Positions 1-6,919 are shown, counted from the first letter of the stretch. The stretch is 12,766 bases of DNA from CAZHJA01 sp964532865 (GCA_964532865.1 CAZHJA010000024.1:1-12766), one strand, 5' to 3'. Translations and numbers: made by a program. The notes: generated from the sequence alone by a model not told the origin.

Positions 1-684
1 TGCTTCATCTATAACCATAACAGCATTAATATACATATTGTTTAAAAAACTACTATCTAATAAAGAACAGTCTAAGTCTTCTGAATTTGAACTTTTATTT
101 CTAATTTCTATTAATCTGCTAAAATCAATTTTAGTCTTTTCTTGATCAAAATACCCAGCTTGAGCGTTCCCCACTCTATACGTTTGATAAAGACCTGGCC
201 TTCCATAATAATAATCTTCATAATATGAAAATGGCCCTGATGCTGGAATATTTAAATAACAATTCTCTGGATTACCATTTTTTCTAACATCAGCTAAAGA
301 GTTTTTAAGAAGAGTGTACTCTCCTCCAGAATAATCAAGTATTGGATTAAAATCTTTTTTTCTACTTACAACAGTAAAAGCCAGTACTTTTTTATTATTA
401 TCTGTAATTACTTGAACATAATAATCTTCATTTACATAAATATATTCTATATATACTTTATCTTCACTTTTATTAATAAATACAGGATCATTTAATAATT
501 TTGTAAAATAATCAATTTGAACTTGTGTTGCAAGTTTATTTAACTTGTCATATTTTTCTTGATTTACAGAGGTTTTATTAGAAAGTAGTGTGCTTTCTTT
601 ATTTTTATTTATTGTGTTTAAAATAAATAAAAGAGTTATAAACGCAATGGAGATTATTATAATTAATGAAAGTTTATTATTCAT
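1..684 (-). CDS. Membrane-anchored protein, possibly ETEC_3214-like; C-terminus beyond window
   Basis: The minus strand is open from an ATG at 684 to the window edge: 228 codons with no stop. The first ~25 residues hold a hydrophobic helix after MNNK (LSLIIIISIAFITLLFIL), so this is a signal anchor or uncleaved signal peptide with the rest outside the cytoplasm. It is followed by a Lys/Asn-rich linker and a domain containing YFTKLLNDPVFIN, then YIYVNEDYYVQVITD and AFTVVSRKKDFNP, then a Tyr-rich part with one Cys near residue 142 and another near residue 206. The segment around YYVQVITDNNKKVLAFTV resembles, from memory, proteins annotated as ETEC_3214 domain-containing; no function is established for these. 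The gene is transcribed away from the toxin-like module next to it. Existence of the gene is fairly sure; the family name is a weak guess that a profile search would settle. Confidence 0.7.
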   Translation of the reverse strand, partial: MNNKLSLIIIISIAFITLLFILNTINKNKESTLLSNKTSVNQEKYDKLNKLATQVQIDYFTKLLNDPVFINKSEDKVYIEYIYVNEDYYVQVITDNNKKVLAFTVVSRKKDFNPILDYSGGEYTLLKNSLADVRKNGNPENCYLNIPASGPFSYYEDYYYGRPGLYQTYRVGNAQAGYFDQEKTKIDFSRLIEIRNKSSNSEDLDCSLLDSSFLNNMYINAVMVIDEA

Positions 685-696
685 AATTACTTTTTT

Positions 697-705
697 ATTA
701 TACCA
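697..705 (-). promoter_or_regulatory. Extended -10 promoter of the 1-684 gene
   Basis: On the minus strand the sequence reads TGG then TATAAT, an extended -10 (TGnTATAAT), 12 nt upstream of the ATG at 684. No good -35 box is visible at 16-18 nt, which is usual for extended -10 promoters. The predicted transcript would start about 5-6 nt before the start codon, leaving no room for a ribosome binding site. Confidence 0.5.
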
Positions 706-807
706 ATACTAACATAAGATATTCCATTGTTCAATGAATTATTTATTAACATTAAAATAAATATAAATTTTATAGTTTTAAAAAAGTATTCTCTATTTTA
801 AAACTAA

Positions 808-836
808 GTGATACTTACTACAATCTAAGGTAAAAT
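808..836 (+). promoter_or_regulatory. Promoter of the AbiEii-type module, predicted leaderless
   Basis: GTGATA (808-813), a 17-nt spacer, then TAAAAT (831-836). Only 7 nt separate the -10 box from the ATG at 844, so transcription should start at or next to the A of the start codon. No Shine-Dalgarno sequence is present. The -35 matches consensus at four of six positions. Confidence 0.45.
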
Positions 837-843
837 TAATAAT

Positions 844-1077
844 ATGAAAGCAATAATACCAAACTGTGTTAAAAAATATTTTTGGGGAGATGATTTAACT
901 CAATTAAGTTGGGAAAAGCATAAAAAATATATTATAAAAACATTGCTGAACGATGGAGACAGAAAATCTGTTTCTTGGCTTTTTACAAAGATTAATAAAT
1001 CAGCGCTAAAAAAACAATTAAAAATAATCGAGCTTGATTCAAAATCAGCAAATTTTTGGAGTAAATATTTTTCATGA
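844..1077 (+). CDS. DUF6922-like small protein, putative antitoxin partner of AbiEii-type protein
   Basis: A 77-residue protein with no membrane segment. The order of features (FWGDD near the start, then a helix with HKKYIIKTLLNDGD, then SVSWLF, and SKSANFWSKYF at the end) matches the small DUF6922-type proteins commonly encoded just upstream of AbiEii/AbiGii-type nucleotidyltransferases. The stop codon overlaps the start of the next gene as ATGA (1074-1077), so the two are almost certainly translated together. From this position one infers an antitoxin or regulatory role, but nothing in the protein itself proves it, and it lacks the winged-helix length of a classical AbiEi antitoxin. Family assignment is from memory of the motif pattern. 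Confidence 0.7.
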   Translation: MKAIIPNCVKKYFWGDDLTQLSWEKHKKYIIKTLLNDGDRKSVSWLFTKINKSALKKQLKIIELDSKSANFWSKYFS

Positions 1078-1706
1078 ATAAAATTTATCTGGAAACACTA
1101 CTGCCAAATACTGTCAATCTTGTTAAAGTATTTCAGTTAAAAAAACCTCAATTTTTAAATGAATTTTATCTTTCAGAAGGTACAGGACTATCGCTTCAAC
1201 TTGGACATAGAAAGTCAGAAGACCTTGATTTTTTCAGCAAAAATAGTTTTAAACCAAATATACTATTGGAAAAGATCAGTAAACTTGGCCGTTTAGAAAA
1301 TGTTGAGTTAGAAAAAGGAACTTTAAATATATTTCTTAATAAAGTAAAAGTGCAATTTTTAGAATATCCATATAAGTTATTAGAAAAACCATATAATTTA
1401 AAAGGTATTAAAATAAGCTCATTAATTGATATTGCCTGCACTAAACTTTTAACTATTGGAATGAGAGGAAGTAAAAAAGATTTTATTGATATTTATTTTC
1501 TTTTAAAGAAATATACTTTAAAAAAATTATTTGAAAAATTAGATAAAAAATACATAAATCTTAATTACAACCAAGTTCATATTTTAAAATCATTGCTTTA
1601 TTTTAAAAATGCTGAATCCCAGCCTATGCCCAAAATGCTAATAGAAATAGACTGGCAAAAAGTAAAAAAAACAATTACCCAAAAAGTTGTCAGCTTTCAA
1701 CTTTAG
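1074..1706 (+). CDS. AbiEii/AbiGii-type nucleotidyltransferase (toxin family)
   Basis: A 210-residue protein of the AbiEii toxin family of minimal nucleotidyltransferases, which are type IV-like toxins or phage-defence effectors. The signature runs from residue 31 to 54: FYLSEGTGLSLQLGH, then RKSEDLDFF. Asp50 and Asp52 are the expected metal ligands, and the family's later KDFIDIYFLLKKY block is present around residues 136-148. The family normally reads GGT at the glycine turn; here it is EGT (Glu35), so the first glycine is lost. The ATG overlaps the previous stop by 4 bp. A gene for a surface-type protein starts 28 nt downstream. Length is at the short end for the family but no domain looks missing. 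Whether it is an active toxin or a tamed descendant is open because of the altered glycine turn. Confidence 0.8.
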   Translation: MNKIYLETLLPNTVNLVKVFQLKKPQFLNEFYLSEGTGLSLQLGHRKSEDLDFFSKNSFKPNILLEKISKLGRLENVELEKGTLNIFLNKVKVQFLEYPYKLLEKPYNLKGIKISSLIDIACTKLLTIGMRGSKKDFIDIYFLLKKYTLKKLFEKLDKKYINLNYNQVHILKSLLYFKNAESQPMPKMLIEIDWQKVKKTITQKVVSFQL

Positions 1707-1733
1707 CTTTTCTAAATTGATTTTCTAAACTGG

Positions 1734-2126
1734 TTGATTTCGGAAGAAAAATCAGAAAGTGAAGAATCTGAAAAACAAGAAGGAACATATGATATTAATG
1801 TTACGATTTTAGATAAAGAAGGAAATCCTCTAAAAGATGTTAAGATAACACTATATTCCGACCCTAAAAAAACATATACTGATGAACAAGGCATTGCTCG
1901 ATTTGAAAATGTAAATAAAGGAGAACATGAATTGGTAATTAATAATAAAGGGAAAGAAATGAGTCAAAACATTAATGTTAAAGGCGAGAAAGATGAGTTA
2001 AACTTTAAAGTCACAATAGAAAATGAAAGCAGCACCAGTACCAATTGGGGACTTATCATAGGCATCGTCCTTGTTTTAAGCGTCATAATATTCTTTCTTA
2101 TTAGGATTGTGAAAAATATAAACTGA
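1734..2126 (+). CDS. Ig-like/carboxypeptidase-regulatory-like domain protein with C-terminal anchor, probably N-terminally truncated
   Basis: 130 residues read from a TTG at 1734. Residues ~5-17 are acidic (EKSESEESEKQEG). Residues ~18-95 form one beta-sandwich repeat of the carboxypeptidase-regulatory-like/CnaB kind: YDINVTILDKEGNPLKDVKITL, then TDEQGIARFENV and KGEHELVI. A short Ser/Thr linker follows, then a membrane helix (~105-123) and a basic tail, RIVKNIN. The basic tail predicts a cytoplasmic C-terminus, so the domain should be outside the cell, which needs a signal peptide. None is present: the frame is closed by a TAA at 1713-1715 and there is no ATG upstream. The gene begins 28 nt after the toxin-like gene, so it may have been cut when that module arrived. 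Alternatively it starts at TTG or ATT and is a tail-anchored protein. Confidence 0.55.
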   Translation: MISEEKSESEESEKQEGTYDINVTILDKEGNPLKDVKITLYSDPKKTYTDEQGIARFENVNKGEHELVINNKGKEMSQNINVKGEKDELNFKVTIENESSTSTNWGLIIGIVLVLSVIIFFLIRIVKNIN

Positions 2127-2146
2127 ATAAAATATTCACTAAAAAA

Positions 2147-2176
2147 TTAACTATCTTGCAATAAATAAACTATAAT
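2147..2176 (+). promoter_or_regulatory. Promoter of the HIT-fold gene, predicted leaderless
   Basis: TTAACT (2147-2152), an 18-nt spacer, and a perfect TATAAT (2171-2176). Six nt separate the box from the ATG at 2183, so the mRNA is expected to begin at the start codon. There is no Shine-Dalgarno sequence. Confidence 0.6.
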
Positions 2177-2182
2177 TACACC

Positions 2183-2623
2183 ATGCTTAATAGAATTTGG
2201 GATAAGGAAAATAAATATACAGAAGGATTATTAAAAGAATACAAATATTGGGTTCTTGAAGTTAGTTACAGGCAACATACATTAGGATGTTTTATTATTT
2301 TTGTTAAAAGAAAAGTTGAAAAAATATCTGAACTTAGAAATCATGAAATTCTTGAATTAAAAAATGTTATGAAAGAGATTCAAGAGACTTTATTAAAAAT
2401 AGATACTTTTAAACCTGATAGATTTAATTACTTTCAGATGGGAAATGAAATTCATAATCTTCACTTTCATGGTATCCCTCGTTATATAAAACCAAGAAGC
2501 TTTATGAATAGAAAATGGGTAGATAAAACTTATGGTTCTGTACCATTATGGTTAAAAAAGGATGTTTCTCATAAGCTTGTTAAAAATCTAAGAGATATTA
2601 TTAAACCTTATTTGGAAAAATAA
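2183..2623 (+). CDS. HIT-fold (histidine triad) nucleotide-binding protein, divergent
   Basis: 146 residues. The C-terminal half carries FNYFQMGN then HNLHFHGIPRY (residues 91-101), which lines up with the HIT motif HxHxH and its following hydrophobic-Pro-Arg, as in Fhit (HVHVHVLPR). By that alignment His94 is the nucleophile position and His96 the last His, while the first triad His is Asn92. HIT proteins bind nucleotides and hydrolyse or transfer nucleoside monophosphates; this variant should keep the catalytic histidine. The N-terminal part (WVLEVSYRQHTLGCFIIFVKRK) fits the substrate-binding strands of the fold. The specific substrate cannot be told. The gene stands alone with its own promoter and converges on the membrane-protein gene at 2665. 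Confidence 0.75.
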   Translation: MLNRIWDKENKYTEGLLKEYKYWVLEVSYRQHTLGCFIIFVKRKVEKISELRNHEILELKNVMKEIQETLLKIDTFKPDRFNYFQMGNEIHNLHFHGIPRYIKPRSFMNRKWVDKTYGSVPLWLKKDVSHKLVKNLRDIIKPYLEK

Positions 2624-2664
2624 AGTTTGTTTTATGTTTTTTTAAAAGAGAAGGTACAAATAGT

Positions 2665-3303
2665 TTAATAACGTATGTCTTTTTTTCTTAGGAATATAAA
2701 TAGTGGTCCTAGAATAATAACAATTAACATAACCAATAAACTTCCATAAATAAATCTATCAGCTACATAAAAAAGACTTCTTTTATAAAATAAATACCTA
2801 ATAGTTATCTTTAATCCATGAATAATTATGGAATATATTATTCCTAAAATGAAAATATTGCCTAAATTAAAATCTTCCTCTTTACATAATTTCATAACTG
2901 ATAAAGCTACCATTAAAGCCCATAAGGCTTGAGAAATATTTATTAAATATGGAAACTTGTCATTATATGGTAAGACAATTAAATATTGAGAAAATACCAC
3001 CAATATTGCTCCTAATATATACAGCCAAATTGGCTTTATATACCCAATTAATGTTCTGTTAAAAATCTTTACTTTTAAAACAATTAGAATTATTAATGCA
3101 ATAATTATTCCTGTTAACATTGAAAAAAAAATCATATTATTGCGTTCATTTTTTATTATTCCTTTTGGTAAAAGTCGTTGATCCCAAAATGTTGTCTGTT
3201 GTGTGGCATTTAACTCTTGCTTACTTTCCGGACAAGGAACTTCTTTATTGCCAACAAAACATTTCTCTTCTTGTCCTTTAATTACTTCTTTGTCTTGATT
3301 CAT
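2665..3303 (-). CDS. Five-helix integral membrane protein of unknown function
   Basis: 212 residues from the ATG at 3303. The first ~55 residues are polar and charged and contain two cysteines nine residues apart (Cys15, Cys24 in CFVGNKEVPC), so they could pair if exported. Five hydrophobic segments follow at about 57-77, 90-111, 119-139, 148-167 and 184-205, with basic residues between some of them and RKKDIRY at the end. No catalytic or transport motif is recognisable. It is transcribed divergently from the uracil-DNA glycosylase gene, with only 80 nt between the two starts, and convergently with the HIT gene. The gene is certain as an open frame with clear membrane topology; its role is unknown. 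Confidence 0.75.
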   Translation of the reverse strand: MNQDKEVIKGQEEKCFVGNKEVPCPESKQELNATQQTTFWDQRLLPKGIIKNERNNMIFFSMLTGIIIALIILIVLKVKIFNRTLIGYIKPIWLYILGAILVVFSQYLIVLPYNDKFPYLINISQALWALMVALSVMKLCKEEDFNLGNIFILGIIYSIIIHGLKITIRYLFYKRSLFYVADRFIYGSLLVMLIVIILGPLFIFLRKKDIRY

Positions 3304-3348
3304 GCTTTAAGCTAATCATAATTAAAATACCAAGACACAAAAGATACA

Positions 3349-3377
3349 TTAACCTTTTTTTATAAAAAAACTATAAT
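3349..3377 (+). promoter_or_regulatory. Promoter of the UDG-family gene, predicted leaderless from GTG
   Basis: TTAACC (3349-3354), a 17-nt spacer and TATAAT (3372-3377). Only 6 nt remain before the GTG at 3384. The ATG two bases earlier is followed at once by TGA, so it cannot be the start. The -10 position therefore supports GTG as the start and predicts a leaderless mRNA. Confidence 0.65.
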
Positions 3378-3383
3378 GATAAT

Positions 3384-3974
3384 GTGAAGGATAAAAAGAC
3401 GCAAAAATTAAAACAAATTAGAAATGAAGTTTGGAACTTAACTAATTCTCCACTTTACAAGTATCGTAAGAAAAATAATCATTATCCTGTTATAGGCGAA
3501 GGTAGCCACTTTGCTAAAATTGTTTTTATTGGTGAAGCCCCTGGGAGAAATGAAGCTCTAACTGGTAGGCCATTTTGCGGAGCAGCTGGCAAGATTTTAG
3601 ATGAGCTTTTAGAATCAGTTAATATCAAGCGCAAAGATGTATATATTACTAATATTGTTAAGGATCAACCTCCGGAAAATCGCGATCCAACAATTGAAGA
3701 GATAAACATTTATTCTCCATTTTTGATTCAACAACTTGAAATAATTAAACCTGAGATTATTGCTACTTTAGGCAGATTTTCCATGGAATTTATAATGAAG
3801 CTTTATAAACTTGAAGATAAATTGCAGCAAATCAGCTATTTACATGGCCAGACTTTTGAAACAAAAACATCATGGGGAGAAATTAAAATAATTCCTCTTT
3901 ATCATCCTGCTGCTGCTTTATATAACTCTAATCAACTTGGTATTTTTAAGCATGACTTTAAAGCTTTAAAATAA
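3384..3974 (+). CDS. Uracil-DNA glycosylase superfamily, family-4-like, without Fe-S cysteines
   Basis: 196 residues from a GTG. The family removes uracil from DNA to start base-excision repair. Visible blocks: FIGEAPGRNE (48-57, motif I region), GRPFCGAAGKILDELL (61-76), VYITNIVKDQPPENRDPTIEEI (86-107, given in two parts: VYITNIVKDQPP and ENRDPTIEEI), and the C-terminal HPAAAL (174-179, motif II region). All of these are diagnostic of family 4 UDG. Canonical family 4 enzymes bind a [4Fe-4S] cluster through a CxxC pair, a Cys in VVKCRPP, and a Cys before PYL. By alignment here these positions are Leu19, Ser22, Asp94 and Tyr110; the only Cys in the protein is Cys65. The catalytic-region motifs look intact, so it is probably an active cluster-free variant. 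The gene stands alone, divergent from the membrane protein. Confidence 0.88.
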   Translation: MKDKKTQKLKQIRNEVWNLTNSPLYKYRKKNNHYPVIGEGSHFAKIVFIGEAPGRNEALTGRPFCGAAGKILDELLESVNIKRKDVYITNIVKDQPPENRDPTIEEINIYSPFLIQQLEIIKPEIIATLGRFSMEFIMKLYKLEDKLQQISYLHGQTFETKTSWGEIKIIPLYHPAAALYNSNQLGIFKHDFKALK

Positions 3975-3979
3975 TCTTT

Positions 3980-4004
3980 AGGAGCAAAATATACTTATGC
4001 TTCT
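3980..4004 (+). terminator. Possible weak terminator after the UDG gene
   Basis: AGGAGCA (3980-3986) can pair with TGCTTCT (3998-4004), seven pairs with one G-U, across an 11-nt loop, 6 nt after the stop codon. The following bases are pyrimidine-rich (CTTTTACATTATCTTTTT). The loop is large and the T run is interrupted, so this is a weak candidate. Confidence 0.35.
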
Positions 4005-4111
4005 CTTTTACATTATCTTTTTCCAAGTATTATCAATTACAGGTTAAAAAAACAGAAAGTATTATTTATATGCCCCTACTTTAAAAATTCTTGAAGAAAG
4101 ACTAAATCTCT

Positions 4112-4152
4112 TTGCTGGCGAGCATGGACGCTACTCGAACCTATTTCATAAC
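4112..4152 (+). repeat. Dispersed repeat, copy 1
   Basis: Begins TTGCTGGCGAGCAT, then GGACGCTACTCGAACC and TATTTCATAAC. It matches copy 2 at 7662 in 21 of its first 22 bases and copy 3 at 11344 in 31 of 41 bases by my count. It is GC-richer than its surroundings. It lies in the 340-nt stretch between the UDG gene and the CxxC-protein gene, which holds otherwise only a weak hairpin and the feo promoter. Read on the plus strand, one frame is open and gives AGEHGRYSNLF followed by a TAA at about 4180. Confidence 0.6.
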
Positions 4153-4251
4153 TATAAAACAATCTCTTTTTATTCCTAATTTTCTTTAACTTTAAGTAAA
4201 TGAATAATTTTTTTGAGTTTAAAAATTAAAAAAGATGCTAAGATAACAAGA

Positions 4252-4281
4252 TTGGAAATTATTATTAAATTAGACTATTAT
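4252..4281 (+). promoter_or_regulatory. Candidate promoter of the feo operon
   Basis: TTGGAA (4252-4257), an 18-nt spacer, and TATTAT (4276-4281). The predicted start point near 4288 leaves a ~27-nt leader before the ATG at 4315. Unlike most genes here this one has a Shine-Dalgarno-like GAGG (4305-4308), 6 nt before the ATG. No Fur-like palindrome is evident. Confidence 0.4.
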
Positions 4282-4314
4282 AGTTATATTAATAATTCAA
4301 AAGCCGAGGCTAAA

Positions 4315-4845
4315 ATGAATTCAATTTCACCACTTGTCCATCAAATCACTGATAAAGAAGCTAGAAAACAAGCCAAAAACCTATTTAATCAAGTTAAAAA
4401 AAGCACTGGCAGAGTCCCCAAATGGATGCGGGTAATGGCTAACTGCGAAGATGTTTTGGTTGGTTTTTTTACCTTATTTAAAGCCGTCATGGATAATGCT
4501 CCAGTTAACATATTATTAAAATGGCGAATAGCTTTAAAAATATCAGATTTAAATAAATGTGATTTTTGTGTTTCCGTAGCTAAACAACAACTGGAAATGT
4601 TTGGACTGAATGATAAAAAAATTAAAAATATTGAATCAGAAAAGCTCTCTAAAGAAGAACAAACCGCCTTAGAATATGCTGTTGCTTCAACCGAACATGC
4701 CTATAATATTAATCCAAAAATTATAAAAAAGATGAAAAAATATTACACTGATGCTCAAATCGTAGAAATAAGCAGCGTGGTTGGCTTATTTAACTTTATC
4801 AATCGTTTTAATGATTCTCTAGGAGTTCTGCCTGATGTTAAATAA
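4315..4845 (+). CDS. AhpD/carboxymuconolactone decarboxylase-like CxxC protein, first gene of feo operon
   Basis: 176 residues from the ATG at 4315, chosen because a GAGG lies 6 nt upstream and homology begins there; the frame extends upstream to a TTG at 4213, but that extension is Lys/Ile-rich and overlaps the likely promoter. The all-helical alkylhydroperoxidase (AhpD-like) fold is suggested by VGFFTLFKAVMDNAPV, then the core ALKISDLNKCDFC with Cys82-x-x-Cys85. AhpD enzymes use CxxCxxxH plus a Glu twelve residues before the first Cys; here the His position is Ala89 and the Glu position is Trp70. So the redox disulfide remains but the proton relay is gone. Its stop codon directly abuts the FeoA start. 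A thiol redox role linked to ferrous iron is inferred from this position only. Confidence 0.78.
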   Translation: MNSISPLVHQITDKEARKQAKNLFNQVKKSTGRVPKWMRVMANCEDVLVGFFTLFKAVMDNAPVNILLKWRIALKISDLNKCDFCVSVAKQQLEMFGLNDKKIKNIESEKLSKEEQTALEYAVASTEHAYNINPKIIKKMKKYYTDAQIVEISSVVGLFNFINRFNDSLGVLPDVK

Positions 4846-5082
4846 ATGAAAACATCTCTCTTTCAACTCACTTTGAGGAAAAAAGCTGTCATTAAAAATA
4901 TCAATACTGATAAAGTAACTAAAGAAAGACTTCATAGTTTTGGCTTAATCAAGGGCGTAGAAATAGCTTTTGTTAGAAATACTCCTTTAGGCTGTCCTAA
5001 AATATATAAATGTTTCAATACTTTGATAGCTATTAGAGACAATATCACTAAACAAGTTGAGGTTGAATTAAAAAATGATTAG
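4846..5082 (+). CDS. feoA: FeoA, ferrous iron transport accessory protein
   Basis: A 78-residue SH3-like domain protein. The sequence fits FeoA: an N-terminal strand region, then the block TKERLHSFGLIKGVEIAFVRNTPLGCPKIY (read as ERLHSFGLIKGVEI and FVRNTPLGCPKIY), ending in a strand VEVELKND. The L.s.Gl.kG..i.v....plG.P..y pattern is the family signature. FeoA is a small cytosolic partner thought to act on FeoB function or complex assembly. The ATG follows the previous TAA without any gap, and its last 8 bp overlap feoB, so expression should be coupled on both sides. Length is normal for the family. Confidence 0.9.
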   Translation: MKTSLFQLTLRKKAVIKNINTDKVTKERLHSFGLIKGVEIAFVRNTPLGCPKIYKCFNTLIAIRDNITKQVEVELKND

Positions 5083-6919
5083 ACTAAATCTCAAGTCTTT
5101 GGTAAAACAGGAAAAAAAGCAAAATATAATTACTGTCGGGCTGATTGGGAATCCCAACACGGGTAAAACAAGCCTTCTAAATTCTCTTACTGGTTTAAGT
5201 TTGCATGTTGGTAATTGGCCAGGAAAAACAGTTGAAAAAAAAGAATGCAATATTAACTTTCAAAATAAATGTTTTAATATCGTTGATTTGCCTGGTACCT
5301 ATAGTATTGCTCCTTATAGTGAAGAAGAAGAAATATCTCGCGATTATATCATCAATCAAAACCCTAATGTTATTATCCAAATTATTGACGTCAACAGTTT
5401 AAAAAGACACTTATTAATGACTTTAGAACTTTTGGCTTTAAACAAAAATGTAGTCTTGGCTTTTAATTTTAATAAAGAGGCACAAAAAAGAAATATTAGT
5501 ATTGATATTGAAAAAATAAAAAAACAATTACAAATTCCCATTGTCAAAATAGAAGCAAATACTGGAAAAAACAAAAAAAAGCTGCTAGAACAAGTCGTTA
5601 ACTCCTCTCAAAAAATACCTAAAATACCAAGCTATTTAAAAGGCCTTTTAAAAAACAAACAAGAAATTAATCATCATAAAGCCATTAATTTTATTAATAA
5701 GAAAATCAGTCCTTTTTATTCAGATAAAGAACAAAATGGTCAAACAAATAAAATTGACTCATTTGTTTTAAATAAATATACTGCTCTTCCAATATTTTTG
5801 CTTGTAATGTTTTTAATGTTTAAAGCTACTTTTGACCTATCAGCTCCTTTAATAAATTTAATTGATAATTTATTTGAAAGTTTAGGAACAATAATTTATA
5901 ATCTTAATTTACCTGAGTATTTAAAATCCTTTTTAATTGAAGGCTTTATTGGAGGTTTGGGTTCTATACTGGCTTTTACTCCATTAATTTTTATTCTTTT
6001 TTTCTTTACCGCCTTACTGGAAGATAGTGGTTATTTAGGTAGAACAGTAGTTTTAACAGATCGATTGTTTCATAAATTTGGTTTAAGTGGCCAAGTTTTT
6101 ATTCCCATGATTTTAGGGTTTGGTTGTAATGTCCCGGCAATAATGGCAACAAGAACAATTAAAAACAAAAAAGAGAGGCATATTGCCATTTTTATTAATT
6201 CTTTTGTCTCTTGTGGCGCTCGTCTTCCTATTTATGTTTTATTTACTGGTATATTTTTTCCTAATAATTCTAGTTTGATTATTATGTCTCTTTATGTATT
6301 TGGAGTAATTATTGCTTTTACTGTTAGTTTTATTCTTTCAAAATTGATTAAGCCAGAAGAAAAAAACAGATTAATTATTGAATTACCTCCTTATAGAATA
6401 CCAACTTTTAAGAATGTTCATAAACATGCATGGTTTCAAACAAGTATATTTATCAAAAAAGCAGGTACCATTATCCTAGCGGCTGTAATTATTGTCTGGT
6501 TGTTATCTTCCTTGCCTTTGGGCGTAGAATATGCTTCTGAATTTAGTTTATTAGGAAAAATAGGAAAGTTTATTTCTATAATTTTTATACCCTTAGGTTT
6601 TGGACACTGGACATTTTCTATTGCTTTATTATTTGGCTTAGTGGCTAAAGAGGTTGTTGTTAGCACTTTAGGAACTCTTTACGGCGTTAGCCGGGAAGGA
6701 TTGATGACAATAATGCCAAATTATATTACTCCATTAGGAGTACTTGCTTTTTTATTTTTTAGCCTTTTATATATCCCTTGCTTAGCTACTATAGCAGTAA
6801 TAAAAAAAGAAACCGGAAGCTGGAAGTTTACCTTTATTCAGATAATAACAACCATTTTAATTGCTTGGGTCGTTTCTTTTTCTATTTATAATATTGGTTT
6901 ATTTTTAGGGTTTAAGTAA
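5075..6919 (+). CDS. feoB: FeoB, ferrous iron transporter with GTPase domain (atypical G4 motif)
   Basis: 614 residues. The N-terminal G domain has G1 GNPNTGKT (25-32), switch I Thr52 in VGNWPGKTVEK, G3 DLPG (71-74) and a G5-like EANTG (160-164). The G4 motif, normally NMxD, reads NFNK (131-134): the guanine-recognising Asp is Lys134. A short helical spacer (~170-225) leads to the membrane part (~235-612), which carries both FeoB gate motifs: GFGCNVPAIMATR (348-360, Cys351) and SCGARLPIYVLF (379-390). The protein moves Fe2+ across the inner membrane. It is shorter than E. coli FeoB (773) but reaches a plausible C-terminal helix, so it looks complete. No FeoC follows. The start overlaps feoA by 8 bp. 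Confidence 0.95.
   Translation: MIRLNLKSLVKQEKKQNIITVGLIGNPNTGKTSLLNSLTGLSLHVGNWPGKTVEKKECNINFQNKCFNIVDLPGTYSIAPYSEEEEISRDYIINQNPNVIIQIIDVNSLKRHLLMTLELLALNKNVVLAFNFNKEAQKRNISIDIEKIKKQLQIPIVKIEANTGKNKKKLLEQVVNSSQKIPKIPSYLKGLLKNKQEINHHKAINFINKKISPFYSDKEQNGQTNKIDSFVLNKYTALPIFLLVMFLMFKATFDLSAPLINLIDNLFESLGTIIYNLNLPEYLKSFLIEGFIGGLGSILAFTPLIFILFFFTALLEDSGYLGRTVVLTDRLFHKFGLSGQVFIPMILGFGCNVPAIMATRTIKNKKERHIAIFINSFVSCGARLPIYVLFTGIFFPNNSSLIIMSLYVFGVIIAFTVSFILSKLIKPEEKNRLIIELPPYRIPTFKNVHKHAWFQTSIFIKKAGTIILAAVIIVWLLSSLPLGVEYASEFSLLGKIGKFISIIFIPLGFGHWTFSIALLFGLVAKEVVVSTLGTLYGVSREGLMTIMPNYITPLGVLAFLFFSLLYIPCLATIAVIKKETGSWKFTFIQIITTILIAWVVSFSIYNIGLFLGFK

Noticed and set aside
4112..4152. Minus strand of repeat copy 1 resembles the T-loop and 3' end of a tRNA (GGTTCGAGT ... 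CGCCA)
   Set aside because: The bases flanking the loop do not pair, the spacing to CCA is off by one, and copies 2 and 3 lack the T-loop, so it is not a tRNA or clear tRNA relic.
4213..4314. TTG-initiated extension of the AhpD-like protein
   Set aside because: The low-complexity Lys/Ile stretch overlaps the predicted promoter; the ATG at 4315 has a GAGG and starts the conserved part.
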